Source: Planctomyces sp. SH-PL14 (GTDB taxonomy: Bacteria > Planctomycetota > Planctomycetia > Planctomycetales > Planctomycetaceae). From it: a stretch of 64,000 nucleotides of DNA. Below the pieces are notes generated by a model. It did not search any database. It worked only from the letters and a program-made list of their open reading frames with translations, and had not been told where the DNA came from. Below are positions 8,915 through 16,863 of the stretch, piece by piece. The stretch covers positions 6,032,001-6,096,000 of the forward strand of contig NZ_CP011270.1 in NCBI RefSeq assembly GCF_001610835.1. Direction: 5' to 3'. Numbering within the stretch: position 1 is the stretch's first letter; every line of letters starts with the position of its first letter. The translations under genes and the position numbers were made by a program.

Positions 8915-9309
8915 CTGCGCGGTTTGGGGGAGGATGAGCGACCCGAATGCTCATCCAGCAACTTCCTCAACTCTTCCACTTCCGCCGTGCTCAGCGGATG
9001 CGATTCCACCAGATGGGCCACCAGACGTTGGGCCGACCCGTCAAAGACTGTGTTCAGCAATCGGTCGAGCAATCCCTCGCCCGTGCTTCGCCGCGACAGG
9101 ATCGCTTTCCAGCGACGGTCCGCGGTCCGCTCCACCTGACCCTTATCCGACATGATCTTCAGCATCGACGCGACGGTCGTGGCGGCCACCGGCCGGTCCT
9201 GCGACAGCGTTTCGCGAATTTCACTCAGTGAGGCATCCGTCCGGTCCCACAGGATCTGCAGGATCTCCATTTCCCGGTCGGTCGGATGTTGCCCACGGAC
9301 GCGCGCCAT
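8911..9309 (-). CDS. BlaI/MecI/CopY-family transcriptional repressor
   Basis: 132-residue winged-helix repressor. The N-terminal helix-turn-helix reads PTDREMEILQILWDRTDASLSEI, followed by ATTVASMLKIMSDKGQVER and the wing strand RRWKAILSR, the usual BlaI/MecI order and length. The C-terminal dimerisation helix ends in a basic tail. It overlaps the M56 metallopeptidase gene by 4 bp (GTGA), the standard repressor/sensor-protease operon arrangement. A perfect 6-6-6 inverted repeat just upstream (9327-9344) is the likely operator, which implies autoregulation. The effector signal is unknown; planctomycetes have many such pairs with no beta-lactamase link, and none is visible here. Confidence 0.93.
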   Translation of the reverse strand: MARVRGQHPTDREMEILQILWDRTDASLSEIRETLSQDRPVAATTVASMLKIMSDKGQVERTADRRWKAILSRRSTGEGLLDRLLNTVFDGSAQRLVAHLVESHPLSTAEVEELRKLLDEHSGRSSSPKPRR

Positions 9310-9326
9310 CGGTCACCTCGACGGGC

Positions 9327-9344
9327 ATTCTAATACTATAGAAT
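9327..9344 (-). promoter_or_regulatory. putative BlaI-type operator
   Basis: Inverted repeat ATTCTA-ATACTA-TAGAAT, perfect in both arms, 18 bp upstream of the BlaI start and in an AT-rich island within GC-rich DNA. On the minus strand it includes TATAGTAT, which could double as a -10 box. Position and symmetry fit an autoregulatory repressor site; binding is inferred. Confidence 0.55.
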
Positions 9345-9444
9345 TCGAACGCAAGAGCATTCAGTCCCGATTGTAGAGCGTCGAGTGTTGGGCGCGGAGC
9401 GTTTAGAGTAGGGCGCGAGAGGCCGATGACGTCGGGAGAGAGAC

Positions 9445-10992
9445 ATGAGGCGGATGCTGGCGCTGCTGGTGGTGCTGTCGCTCGGGAGTGGTTGGGGGCG
9501 GACGTTGTCAGCGGCCGAGGCTCCGGCGAAGCGGCCGAACATCCTGTTCATCCTCGTCGACGATCAGTCGCCGTTTGACCTGCGGCTCTACAACCCCCGC
9601 TCGACGCTGCGGACGCCGAACATCGACCGCTTGGCCGCCCGCGGCGTGGTGGTCGACGGGGCGTATCACATGGGCTCGTTCAGCGGGGCGGTCTGCATGC
9701 CGTCGCGGCACATGATCATGAGCGGACGGACCGTATGGCATCTGCCTCCCGCGCCGTTCGGGGCGAAGACTTCGCCGTCGCACCTGGAGCTCCAGACGAT
9801 CCCGGCCGTCTTCAACCGCGCGGGCTATGCCACGATGCGGACCTGCAAGCAGGGGAACAGCTACGAGGCGGCCAACCGGCAGTTCACGGTCCGCCACGAT
9901 GAGACGAAGCGGGAAGGGACCGTCGATGGGGGGAGCGCCTGGCACGCGGACCGCGTCCTCGACTACCTCCGCGACCGGCAGGCGGCGAAGGACGAGCGGC
10001 CGTTCCTGATCGACTTCGGCTTCTCCCACCCGCACGACACCCGTGACGGGACGCCTGAGCTCCTGGCCCGCTACGGCGCCGTGAACCACACCGATGAAAA
10101 CGCACCTCCGCCGCTGCACCCGCACCAGCCATCGCTGCCGGTGAATTACCTGCCGCGCCATCCCTTCAACACGACCGACTCCGAAGTCCGGGACGAGATC
10201 GCGGTGAGCGGCGTCTGGCGGCGGCGGGACGAGGCGAGCGTCCGCAACGAGATCGGACGTCAGTACGCCTGCAGCGAGAACATCGACATTCAGATCGGTC
10301 GCGTTCTCGAGCGGCTCCAGGAGATGGGCGAACTCGACAACACCTACATCGTCTACACCGCCGACCACGGGATGTCGATCGGCCGGCATGGGCTGATGGG
10401 GAAGCAGAACCTCTACGAGCACACGTGGCGGGTTCCGTTCGTCGTCGCCGGGCCGGGGATTCCCGCCGGGCGGCGCGTGCAGGGGAATGTCTATCTGCTC
10501 GACGTTCTGGCGACGCTCTGCGACTTCGCGGGAATTGAGCCGCCGGAGACGAATGAAGGGCTGAGTATGCGGCCGGCCCTCGAAGGGCGTCAGCCGACGA
10601 TCCGCGACGTTCTCTACGGGGCCTACAGCGGCGGGGCGAAGCCGGGGATTCGCTCCCTGAAGCACGGCGATTGGAAGCTCATTGAGTATGAAGCCGCCGA
10701 TCGGGGCGTTCGGGAGACACAACTCTTTCAGCTTGAGTCGAATCCCGAAGAACTGCTCCCGCAGCACCGGGAGGCGGAGACCGTTCGGCTGGTCGGCTCG
10801 AGCCCGGAACCGCAGCAGACGAACTTGGCCGGCGATCCGCAGCATGCGGCGAAGCTGGAAGAAATGCGGGGATTGCTGCTGGCCGAGATGCGGCGGCTCA
10901 ACGACCCGTATCGGTTTTCGAATCAGCCGGGGGATGATCTGCCGCCGGTCCCCGGGCCGCCGATGAGACGCGCGGCGGGCAAAGCGCGATGA
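9445..10992 (+). CDS. Cys-type sulfatase, secreted
   Basis: 515-residue sulfatase with N-terminal signal peptide (MRRMLALLVVLSLGSG). Metal-binding start PNILFILVDDQSP (31-43) and the formylglycine motif C84-M-P-S-R88 within FSGAVCMPSRHMIMSGR. TADHGMSIGRHGLMGKQNLYEHTWRVP, split here over residues about 310-335, is the second metal/substrate region typical of choline-sulfatase/iduronate-sulfatase-like enzymes. It would hydrolyse sulfate esters, probably from polysaccharides, after Cys84 is converted by a formylglycine-generating enzyme encoded elsewhere. It is divergent from the BlaI gene with 135 bp between. Substrate cannot be read from the sequence. Downstream it faces a palindromic B element. 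Confidence 0.93.
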   Translation: MRRMLALLVVLSLGSGWGRTLSAAEAPAKRPNILFILVDDQSPFDLRLYNPRSTLRTPNIDRLAARGVVVDGAYHMGSFSGAVCMPSRHMIMSGRTVWHLPPAPFGAKTSPSHLELQTIPAVFNRAGYATMRTCKQGNSYEAANRQFTVRHDETKREGTVDGGSAWHADRVLDYLRDRQAAKDERPFLIDFGFSHPHDTRDGTPELLARYGAVNHTDENAPPPLHPHQPSLPVNYLPRHPFNTTDSEVRDEIAVSGVWRRRDEASVRNEIGRQYACSENIDIQIGRVLERLQEMGELDNTYIVYTADHGMSIGRHGLMGKQNLYEHTWRVPFVVAGPGIPAGRRVQGNVYLLDVLATLCDFAGIEPPETNEGLSMRPALEGRQPTIRDVLYGAYSGGAKPGIRSLKHGDWKLIEYEAADRGVRETQLFQLESNPEELLPQHREAETVRLVGSSPEPQQTNLAGDPQHAAKLEEMRGLLLAEMRRLNDPYRFSNQPGDDLPPVPGPPMRRAAGKAR

Positions 10993-10994
10993 GA

Positions 10995-11218
10995 AAGTCC
11001 CGGTAGGGACGACAGAAAATAGCCCCCCGTTTCAACGGGGGGGACAGGGAAGCGCCGTTGTCGAGTCCCGTCAGGGACGAAAGAGGCCCGGTCAACAACC
11101 AATCTTCGCGTCTTGCCGATCGGATTCTTTCGTCCCTGACGGGACTGCGCGATCGAGATGCGGGCCGCCAACCCACCCTTGAAAGGGTGGGCTATTTTCG
11201 GCCGTCCCTCCGGGACTT
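10995..11218. repeat. repeat B, large nested palindrome
   Basis: The outer arms (about 10995-11042 and 11172-11218) are imperfect inverted copies: each has a GTCCCGG.AGGGAC hairpin, then GAAAATAGCC and a C-run/G-run hairpin. Inside is a perfect 21-bp inverted pair at 11064-11084 and 11126-11146 (core GTCCCGTCAGGGACGAAAG). It starts 3 bp after the sulfatase stop codon, between convergent genes. Confidence 0.85.
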
Positions 11219-11239
11219 CCTGGTGTGAGAGCTCCTCTA

Positions 11240-11414
11240 CACCGCACCGCTGGCTTTGCAATCGCCACGGGTTGGTGAGGGGGCATCCGGCACGGTGTCC
11301 GCGCTTGGACACTCTCTCCTTCAGACATCTCCCGACGGCCAGGCCTCCGGCGGGCAAAGAGGCGTTGCCCCTCTGCACTCCCCACCAGGGGTTACCCCCT
11401 GGACCCCGGTGAGG
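11240..11414 (+). repeat. repeat A, copy 2 (3' module only)
   Basis: Begins in the variable linker (GCTGGCTTTGCAATC) and runs through GTGTCC-GCGCTT-GGACAC, the GGGCAAAGAGGCGTTGCC hairpin and CAGGGGTTACCCCCTGG. The 5' module is absent and its place is taken by repeat B. Convergent intergenic position. Confidence 0.85.
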
Positions 11415-11465
11415 TGGAACGGCGGTGAGGTCGTGGGCTGGGGGCGGTGAAGTGGGTTGACGTTC

Positions 11466-12626
11466 TTACTCGGCTTTCGCTTCGCAGTTCGTCAGCACCA
11501 CGAGCACATACGCCGTCACCAGATTCGGATCCCCCTCAAACCAACGGTCCGTCTGACTGTTCACCCAGCTCCCGTTCTCCTTCTGCGTCGACAACAGGTG
11601 CTCCGCCAGCTCCTTCCGCCAGTCGTGCTTCTTCCCCTCCGCATCCTCCAGCATGTCGATCTTCGAAGCCGTGAGCGCCTTCGAGAACAGGTAGTAGTAA
11701 TAGTAGAGCCCGCTGTTCTCCATCCCCGGGTTCTCTTTCACCGTGTAGTTCTTGCGGATCCACTCCAGCGCCGCCTTCACCCGCTTATCGTCCTTATCGA
11801 CCCCCGCATACAGCAGGCTCTTGAAGCCCGCATAGGTCATGCTCCCATACGACCGCAGCCCCCCTTCGCTGCCGCGACCGGCCGCGGAATTCCCCTGCCC
11901 GCCGCTCGAAATCGAGTAGAAGAACCCGCCGTCATTGATCTTCGCTGCGTCCGGCGACGTGTTGTGCTCGCTCTCCAGATTCTGGCACCGCGACACGAAC
12001 ACCACCGCCCGCTGCACGGCCGGATCGTCCGACTTGGCTCCCGCCGCCTGCAGCGCCTCCAGGAAGAAGGTCGTGTTCGACAGGTCCGGCCGCCCCCCAT
12101 TGGGACCGTATCCCGCACCGCCGTACCGCGGATCGGATTTCTCGACCTGCTTCGACTCGTCGAACTGAATCCCGCGGAGGAACTTGTCCCCCTTGGTGAT
12201 GATGTCGGTGTACTGTCCCGACTTGTTCGCCGCCGAAAGAGCCATCATGGCGATCGCCGTCTCATAGGCCGGGATGCGGCCGTTCGGCGGAGAGATCCGG
12301 CCGTCCGCCTGGGCGGAATCGGCGAGTTTCTTCAGCGCCTTGGCGACGACCGGATCATCGGCCGGGACGCCGGCGGTCAGGAGGCCATAGGTCACGAGGC
12401 CCGAGATGCCGAGCGCCTGCGGAGAGGTCCAGGTGCCGTCCTCGGCCTGCGTCTTCTTCAGGAACGCGATACCGTCGCTCTTGGCCTTGGCGACCTTCGC
12501 CGCGTCGGGACCGAGATCGGCCGCTGCCGCGGGAGACGGAGCGAGGAGGCACACGGCGTTGAGGGACACGGAGCTCACAAGAACCGGGGCACTCAGCAGA
12601 CAGAGAGCGCGGGGAAGCCACTTCAT
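11466..12626 (-). CDS. prenyltransferase/squalene-oxidase repeat protein, secreted
   Basis: 386 residues. Start placed at ATG 12626, which opens a strong signal peptide (MKWLPRALCLLSAPVL...); the longer frame upstream is low-complexity and lacks support. The mature protein is an alpha/alpha-barrel made of repeats of the squalene-hopene cyclase/prenyltransferase-beta type: IAFLKKTQAEDGTWTSP, ALKKLADSAQADGRISP, ALEWIRKNYTV and LLSTQKENGSWVNSQ, with QW-like DGTW and NGSW ends. The catalytic DxDD motif of true cyclases is not visible, so it is probably a structural or binding member of the fold. Such exported proteins are common in planctomycetes; function unknown. The gene stands alone between a repeat block and a 356-bp gap. 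Confidence 0.88.
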   Translation of the reverse strand: MKWLPRALCLLSAPVLVSSVSLNAVCLLAPSPAAAADLGPDAAKVAKAKSDGIAFLKKTQAEDGTWTSPQALGISGLVTYGLLTAGVPADDPVVAKALKKLADSAQADGRISPPNGRIPAYETAIAMMALSAANKSGQYTDIITKGDKFLRGIQFDESKQVEKSDPRYGGAGYGPNGGRPDLSNTTFFLEALQAAGAKSDDPAVQRAVVFVSRCQNLESEHNTSPDAAKINDGGFFYSISSGGQGNSAAGRGSEGGLRSYGSMTYAGFKSLLYAGVDKDDKRVKAALEWIRKNYTVKENPGMENSGLYYYYYLFSKALTASKIDMLEDAEGKKHDWRKELAEHLLSTQKENGSWVNSQTDRWFEGDPNLVTAYVLVVLTNCEAKAE

Positions 12627-12982
12627 CGTTCGCCTTCGAATCCAGCAGGAGGAGAGGGAAGAGCAACAGAGACGCGGGACAGCGCGAGGCCGCGACGACG
12701 GCGAGCACCGGCCGGAGGCGAGGCACCCTGGGGAGGTGTTTGCCTCGCGACGGACGTTGCCACCATGGTCGCGCCCCGCGAAAAACTCAAGCGGCAAAGG
12801 ATGTGCCGCCCGCCGGATCACCGGGATTCCCCGGCAATCCCTCGCGACGGCTCCGCCGCTCCCCGCCAGGGGGCGAACGATTGGCCGGGGGTGGCGATTC
12901 TTCGGTCGCTCGACCGACCGAGCCGGAGCGGTAGCGATTCCGGCGAACGTGTAGGGGGCATGAAGACGGACGGCATCGCCTC
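12627..12982. other. intergenic, no gene seen
   Basis: 356 bp of GC-rich DNA that must hold the promoter of the leftward squalene-cyclase-like gene. Only short symmetries are visible, for example CGGTCG-CT-CGACCG (12903-12916) and CCGGG-ATT-CCCCGG (near 12827). Open frames across it lack any coding signature. Confidence 0.5.
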
Positions 12983-14176
12983 TCAGCTCTTCCCCCGGAC
13001 GGCGAAGATCCAGAGGACGATCAGACCGCCGCCGCCGCACAGGACGAGGGCCCAGGTGGGGAGAGGGGGCGGATGCGGATCGTCCGGCGGCGCGGGAGGA
13101 GCGGCCTGCTGTTCGGCCAGCCTCTTCGCCCGCCGCTCCGCCATCATCACCTGGAAGTTGTCGTGCAGCTTGTCGTAGAGTCGTCGCCCTTCTTCGCCTC
13201 CGGCGATGAAGTCGGGACGCGTTTCCGCCGTCACCGCAGTCCCGGACGGAAACGCCGGTTGGAACTGTTCGATGTCGACCGAGTCGGGCAGCCGCGCGTC
13301 ATCGACCTGGATCGGCCAGGTCTCGTGGTTCGACTCCCGGACGGCGGAGCGGGGGAGCCAGACCGGAGCCTCCCCTTCGGCCGCCAGGTTCTGAAACTCG
13401 CGGACCGTGAGCTGCCACTCCCAGCCCGACGTGGCGGAGCCGGAGAGGGGAGACCAGTTCAGGTCGATGAACTCGATCCGCGACGGCAGCCCGCCCTGCG
13501 CCAGGTCGAGCCACGCCGCGATCTGGTAGCGGGGACCGCTCCCCTGCTCCCCCCGGATCGCTCCCGAGCGGATCCGCGCGGCGGGGGACCCTCCGTACAT
13601 CCCGGCCTCCTCCAGCTCCGTCATCGGATCGGCGAGGACCGACGAAAGAGACGTCTTCTCCCAGATTCGTAGCCCCAGGAGATCGCGGATTGTCAGGAGG
13701 TGCCGGTCCCGAGGCTGGAAGCTGATGGAGCCGGTCGGCGGCTGGAGCCAGTTCAGGCTGTGTCGCGTCGTGTGCCACCATTCTCCGTGATGCTTGCCGT
13801 CGAAGCCGATCCAGTGGTCCCATTCGGTCCGGCCGGTGTCGCTTCTCCCGTGTTCCGCATGGGCGAAGCGGTCTCCATCGAGGAGCGAGCGGACATCGAA
13901 CCGCGTGCCGAGCTCCAACCCCGGCTCCATGAAGTTCGGAGGAAGTGGTTCGCGACGCGCCTTTTCATAATGAACGACGCACTCCAGCCGGCTCAACCGG
14001 ACGAGGCTGGCCTCGTAGGCCTCCCGCACCTGGGCGAGCGTGGTTCCGGTTGGCTCGGCCGCCGGGGCGACGGAGGGGAAGAGGAGACAGAGCAGAAGGA
14101 ACGTCGCGAGCCGTCCGGTCGATGCGGCGGTGCGAGGACCCGAAGGGCAATCCGGTGCGGCGACGGTCGAGAGCAT
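12983..14176 (-). CDS. membrane-anchored exported protein, paralogue 2 of a tandem pair
   Basis: 397 residues from ATG 14176; an earlier in-frame start would overlap the upstream gene, and this one leads into a hydrophobic signal (LATFLLLCLLFPSVAPAAE). The mature region opens with VREAYEASLVRLSRLECVVHYE, continues with mixed beta-strand segments (FDVRSLLDGDRFAH, DHWIGFDGKHHGEWWHTT) and ends in one transmembrane helix (ALVLCGGGGLIVLWIFAV) plus a short basic tail. The order resembles an outer-membrane lipoprotein-sorting LolA-like sheet, but I cannot assign a family. It is a clear paralogue of the gene just upstream, 28 bp away in the same direction, so the two arose by duplication and are likely co-transcribed. 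Function unknown. Confidence 0.8.
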   Translation of the reverse strand: MLSTVAAPDCPSGPRTAASTGRLATFLLLCLLFPSVAPAAEPTGTTLAQVREAYEASLVRLSRLECVVHYEKARREPLPPNFMEPGLELGTRFDVRSLLDGDRFAHAEHGRSDTGRTEWDHWIGFDGKHHGEWWHTTRHSLNWLQPPTGSISFQPRDRHLLTIRDLLGLRIWEKTSLSSVLADPMTELEEAGMYGGSPAARIRSGAIRGEQGSGPRYQIAAWLDLAQGGLPSRIEFIDLNWSPLSGSATSGWEWQLTVREFQNLAAEGEAPVWLPRSAVRESNHETWPIQVDDARLPDSVDIEQFQPAFPSGTAVTAETRPDFIAGGEEGRRLYDKLHDNFQVMMAERRAKRLAEQQAAPPAPPDDPHPPPLPTWALVLCGGGGLIVLWIFAVRGKS

Positions 14177-14204
14177 AGACGCGGGATCCTCTTCGACGGG
14201 CCAC

Positions 14205-15386
14205 TCAGTTCGCCGACCGGGTCGCGAACTTCCACAGGACCAGCACACCGAGCCCTCCGCACAGGACGAGAGTCCAGGGAGGGAACGACGGCGCGTCGGG
14301 AGCCTTTCCGGATGCCGAACCGGGCCGCTCGCTCCTGGCGCGGTTGCGGGCCTGCACTTCCTTCAGGACCGCCTGATAGCGTTCTCGCTGTTCGGCGTGG
14401 AGACGCTCCCCCTCGGGGCCGCCGACGATGGAGTGGCCGCCGAGATCGTCCTGCACCCGGGTCCCCGGCTGGAACGCCGGACGAAAGCGTTCGATCGGAA
14501 GGATCTCGGGGAGCCGAGCCTCCTCGACGCGGATCGACCAGTTCTCATAGCGAAGCCGTTTCGCCCCCCGTCGCGGAAGCCACGTGGCGTGGTCCGAGTC
14601 CTCCGTCAGGTTCTGGAACTCCGAAACGGTGAGCCGCCACTCGTTCACGGAGGTGGGTGAGTTGGCCGCGGGGATCCATTCCGGGTCGACGTAGTCCAGC
14701 CGGCGGGGAAGTCCGCCGTGCGACAGATCGAGCCAGGCGACGATCTGGAACTGGTGACGGCTCCCCTCGGGGAGTCTCATCGTCCCCGAGCGAATCCTCG
14801 CGCACGGCGCGCCCTCCACCTCCTCGACCTGTTCGAGAACGGTCTCCGGATCCTGGAGGATGGTCGAGAGCGTGATGGTCTGGAGGATCGGCGATCCCAG
14901 CAGATTGCGGATCGTCAGGACGGGCGGATCGCGCGACTCCACGCCGGCGTAGCCGTTCAGCGGCGGAATGAGATCCTGACTGTGTCCGAGGGTGTGCCAC
15001 CACTCTCCGTAGTGGGAGCCGTCGAAGCCGGTCCAGTGGCGGATCTCGGTCCGCCCGGAGTCGCTCTTGGTGATCTCGTCGTGGGCAAACCGATCGCCGT
15101 CGAGGAGCGTGTAGACGGTATGGAGCGGGACCTGTTCTGTCTCCGCCTCCGTCGCGTTCTGCGGGTGAGGCTCGCGCGGCCTCTGCTCGAAGCGGATGGT
15201 GCATTCGAGCCGGCTCAGCCGGGCGAGGCTGGCTTCGTACTGATCGCGGACGGACGCGAGCGTGACATCGGGGGCGTCGGCTCGTGTCGCGGAGGTCCAG
15301 GCGATCGACAGCAGAAGGACGAAGAACCGCCAGCCCGGGGGAGCGGTTCCGGTCTCACGACGACCATCGAGCGCGACGGCGGACAT
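14205..15386 (-). CDS. membrane-anchored exported protein, paralogue 1 of a tandem pair
   Basis: 393 residues. Signal segment WRFFVLLLSIAWTSATRA, then VRDQYEASLARLSRLECTI, which aligns directly with VREAYEASLVRLSRLECVV of the neighbour. Further matches are the YTLLDGDRFAHDE, HWTGFDGSHYGEWWHT and LTIRNLLGS segments, AWLDLSHGGLPRRLDYVD, and a C-terminal transmembrane helix TLVLCGGLGVLVLWKFA. The shared YEASL.RLSRLE start suggests a domain that contacts the envelope, as in several planctomycete proteins of unknown role. First gene of the pair; 115 bp separates it from the leftward coiled-coil gene upstream. Confidence 0.82.
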   Translation of the reverse strand: MSAVALDGRRETGTAPPGWRFFVLLLSIAWTSATRADAPDVTLASVRDQYEASLARLSRLECTIRFEQRPREPHPQNATEAETEQVPLHTVYTLLDGDRFAHDEITKSDSGRTEIRHWTGFDGSHYGEWWHTLGHSQDLIPPLNGYAGVESRDPPVLTIRNLLGSPILQTITLSTILQDPETVLEQVEEVEGAPCARIRSGTMRLPEGSRHQFQIVAWLDLSHGGLPRRLDYVDPEWIPAANSPTSVNEWRLTVSEFQNLTEDSDHATWLPRRGAKRLRYENWSIRVEEARLPEILPIERFRPAFQPGTRVQDDLGGHSIVGGPEGERLHAEQRERYQAVLKEVQARNRARSERPGSASGKAPDAPSFPPWTLVLCGGLGVLVLWKFATRSAN

Positions 15387-15501
15387 GGCGGCTCTGCAAC
15401 GGTTTTTGAAGTCGCCGTGACTCCTGTCGGCGGACGCATCCCACTCGATCGTTCGGCAGCGGCGGCCTCGCCGGCTCGCGGCGAGGCTCTGCGCGGTCGC
15501 C

Positions 15502-16227
15502 TCAATAGGTCGGCAACCGGTTTCCGGACGCCGGCTCGGACGGGAAAGGGACCGCAGTGGTCGGCGGGATACCGCGGCTGTTCGATGGGACGTACGGCGA
15601 GGACGGGAATGTTGCGGGCATGCCGGGGGCAGCGGCGATTGGCTGGTCCGTCTCGGGGATGATCTGAACCGCCCCGATGGCGCTCCGGGCGGCCATCGTT
15701 TCCGGGTACTCCGTCATCAAGTCCTTGAGTTGTTTCCGAAGGGCCTGGAGCTTCGTCCAGCTCTCCTGTTCCCGCTGATGGGCTCGTTCCGCGTCGAGTT
15801 CCTTCACCAGATCCTCGGGAGAGAGGGCGTCGATCCGCTGTTCACGGAGGGCTTTGAGCTCGCCCCGCAACTTCTCAAGCTCTTCGGGGTTGGTCGGAAG
15901 CGGCAGGTTCTTGTCTTCATAGGCGACCCGGATGACGGCGACCTTCTGTGTCTTCATCCCCGCAACGGGGCGATCCTCATAGACGACGTGGGGGATCGCC
16001 TTGCGGATGACGACGCGAGGATTCGGCTGGTCCTCGGGGCGGTTGGTTGTCTCTTTCGCCGGCGCGGAGCGATTTGCAGGAATACCGTCCGGCTCGCCCG
16101 GGGCGGAGCTGCGCGCTTCGTCCTTTGGATTGTCTGCCATCAGGGGGGATGTCCTGAAGCCCAGCAGGCCGCCGCCCGCCGCGATCGCCGCGCCGCACAC
16201 CATCGACGTCAGAAGCATCCGTCGCAT
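15502..16227 (-). CDS. exported coiled-coil protein
   Basis: 241 residues. Start at ATG 16227, preceded by a strong Shine-Dalgarno (GGAGGTG); the longer open frame upstream is repeat A. Signal-like N-terminus MRRMLLTSMVCGAAIAAGGG, a low-complexity Pro/Asn region, a beta segment (VAVIRVAYEDKNLPL), then a long coiled coil from about residue 125 to 190 (EELEKLRGELKALREQ, AERAHQREQESWTKLQALRK). The C-terminus is Pro/Ser-rich. No catalytic motif is seen. Likely a periplasmic structural or scaffold protein. It could be the first gene of a leftward operon with the paralogue pair downstream. Confidence 0.8.
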   Translation of the reverse strand: MRRMLLTSMVCGAAIAAGGGLLGFRTSPLMADNPKDEARSSAPGEPDGIPANRSAPAKETTNRPEDQPNPRVVIRKAIPHVVYEDRPVAGMKTQKVAVIRVAYEDKNLPLPTNPEELEKLRGELKALREQRIDALSPEDLVKELDAERAHQREQESWTKLQALRKQLKDLMTEYPETMAARSAIGAVQIIPETDQPIAAAPGMPATFPSSPYVPSNSRGIPPTTAVPFPSEPASGNRLPTY

Positions 16228-16322
16228 TTGCCCACCTCCGTTTTGGGACCCGATTGAGGGGGCATGGTCGCATGCCGGATGTGTTCGGAGCAAGAGCGGG
16301 TGTGGAGGAGGACGAAGCCTAG

Positions 16323-16648
16323 CCGGGGTCCAGGGGGTACCCCTGGTGGGGAGTGCAGAGGGGCAACGCCCCTTTGCCCGCCGGAGGCCTGGCCGTCGGA
16401 CACTGTCTGAAGGAGAGAGTATCCAAGCGCGGACACCGTGCCGTATGCCCCTCACCAACCCGCGGGGATTCCAGGGCGAGCGGTGAGTCCTCAACGCCGG
16501 TACCACAAAGGGGACGTCCGTTGTGTACCACGGTTCCTCACAGGAGTGCCTCCGGCGGCAAGGGTCTGTGTTGTTTTTCTGGCCCTTGACCCCGGCTGCC
16601 GTCGCACGTTGGGTTTGAGCTATGGAGGTCGCGCCGGCAAGAACACGG
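16323..16648 (-). repeat. repeat A, copy 3 (complete, A-rich loop type)
   Basis: Complete copy on the minus strand in a divergent intergenic gap. The first hairpin loop carries the A-rich AGAAAAACAACACAG variant seen also in copies 7 and 13, instead of the short GC loop. Confidence 0.9.
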
Positions 16649-16863
16649 TTCCAGTCCCTCCTCCTCTTCCCTCAATTCCTCCCATCAGAGGTCACTTCCC
16701 GGTCGGCCCCGGCTACAATGACCCCGCAAGCAGTCCACGATGGTGTGTGCGGCGATCTCCCTCGCGGCATCCCCCTTTCGTCCCCGAAGGGTCTTCGATA
16801 CCCGCAGGGACGGCGGCGCGGGTGCAGGAGCCGGGCGGAGCGCTCGAAACCTGGAGGAGATCT

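Noticed and set aside
10995-11414. Possible CRISPR array from clustered similar short sequences
   Set aside because: The units are inverted rather than direct repeats, unequally spaced and without unique spacers of constant length; no cas genes in the window.
11457-13178. 573-codon plus-strand open frame opposite the squalene-cyclase-like gene
   Set aside because: Shadow of the minus-strand gene; Arg/Leu-rich with no signal or motif, and it runs through the non-coding gap.
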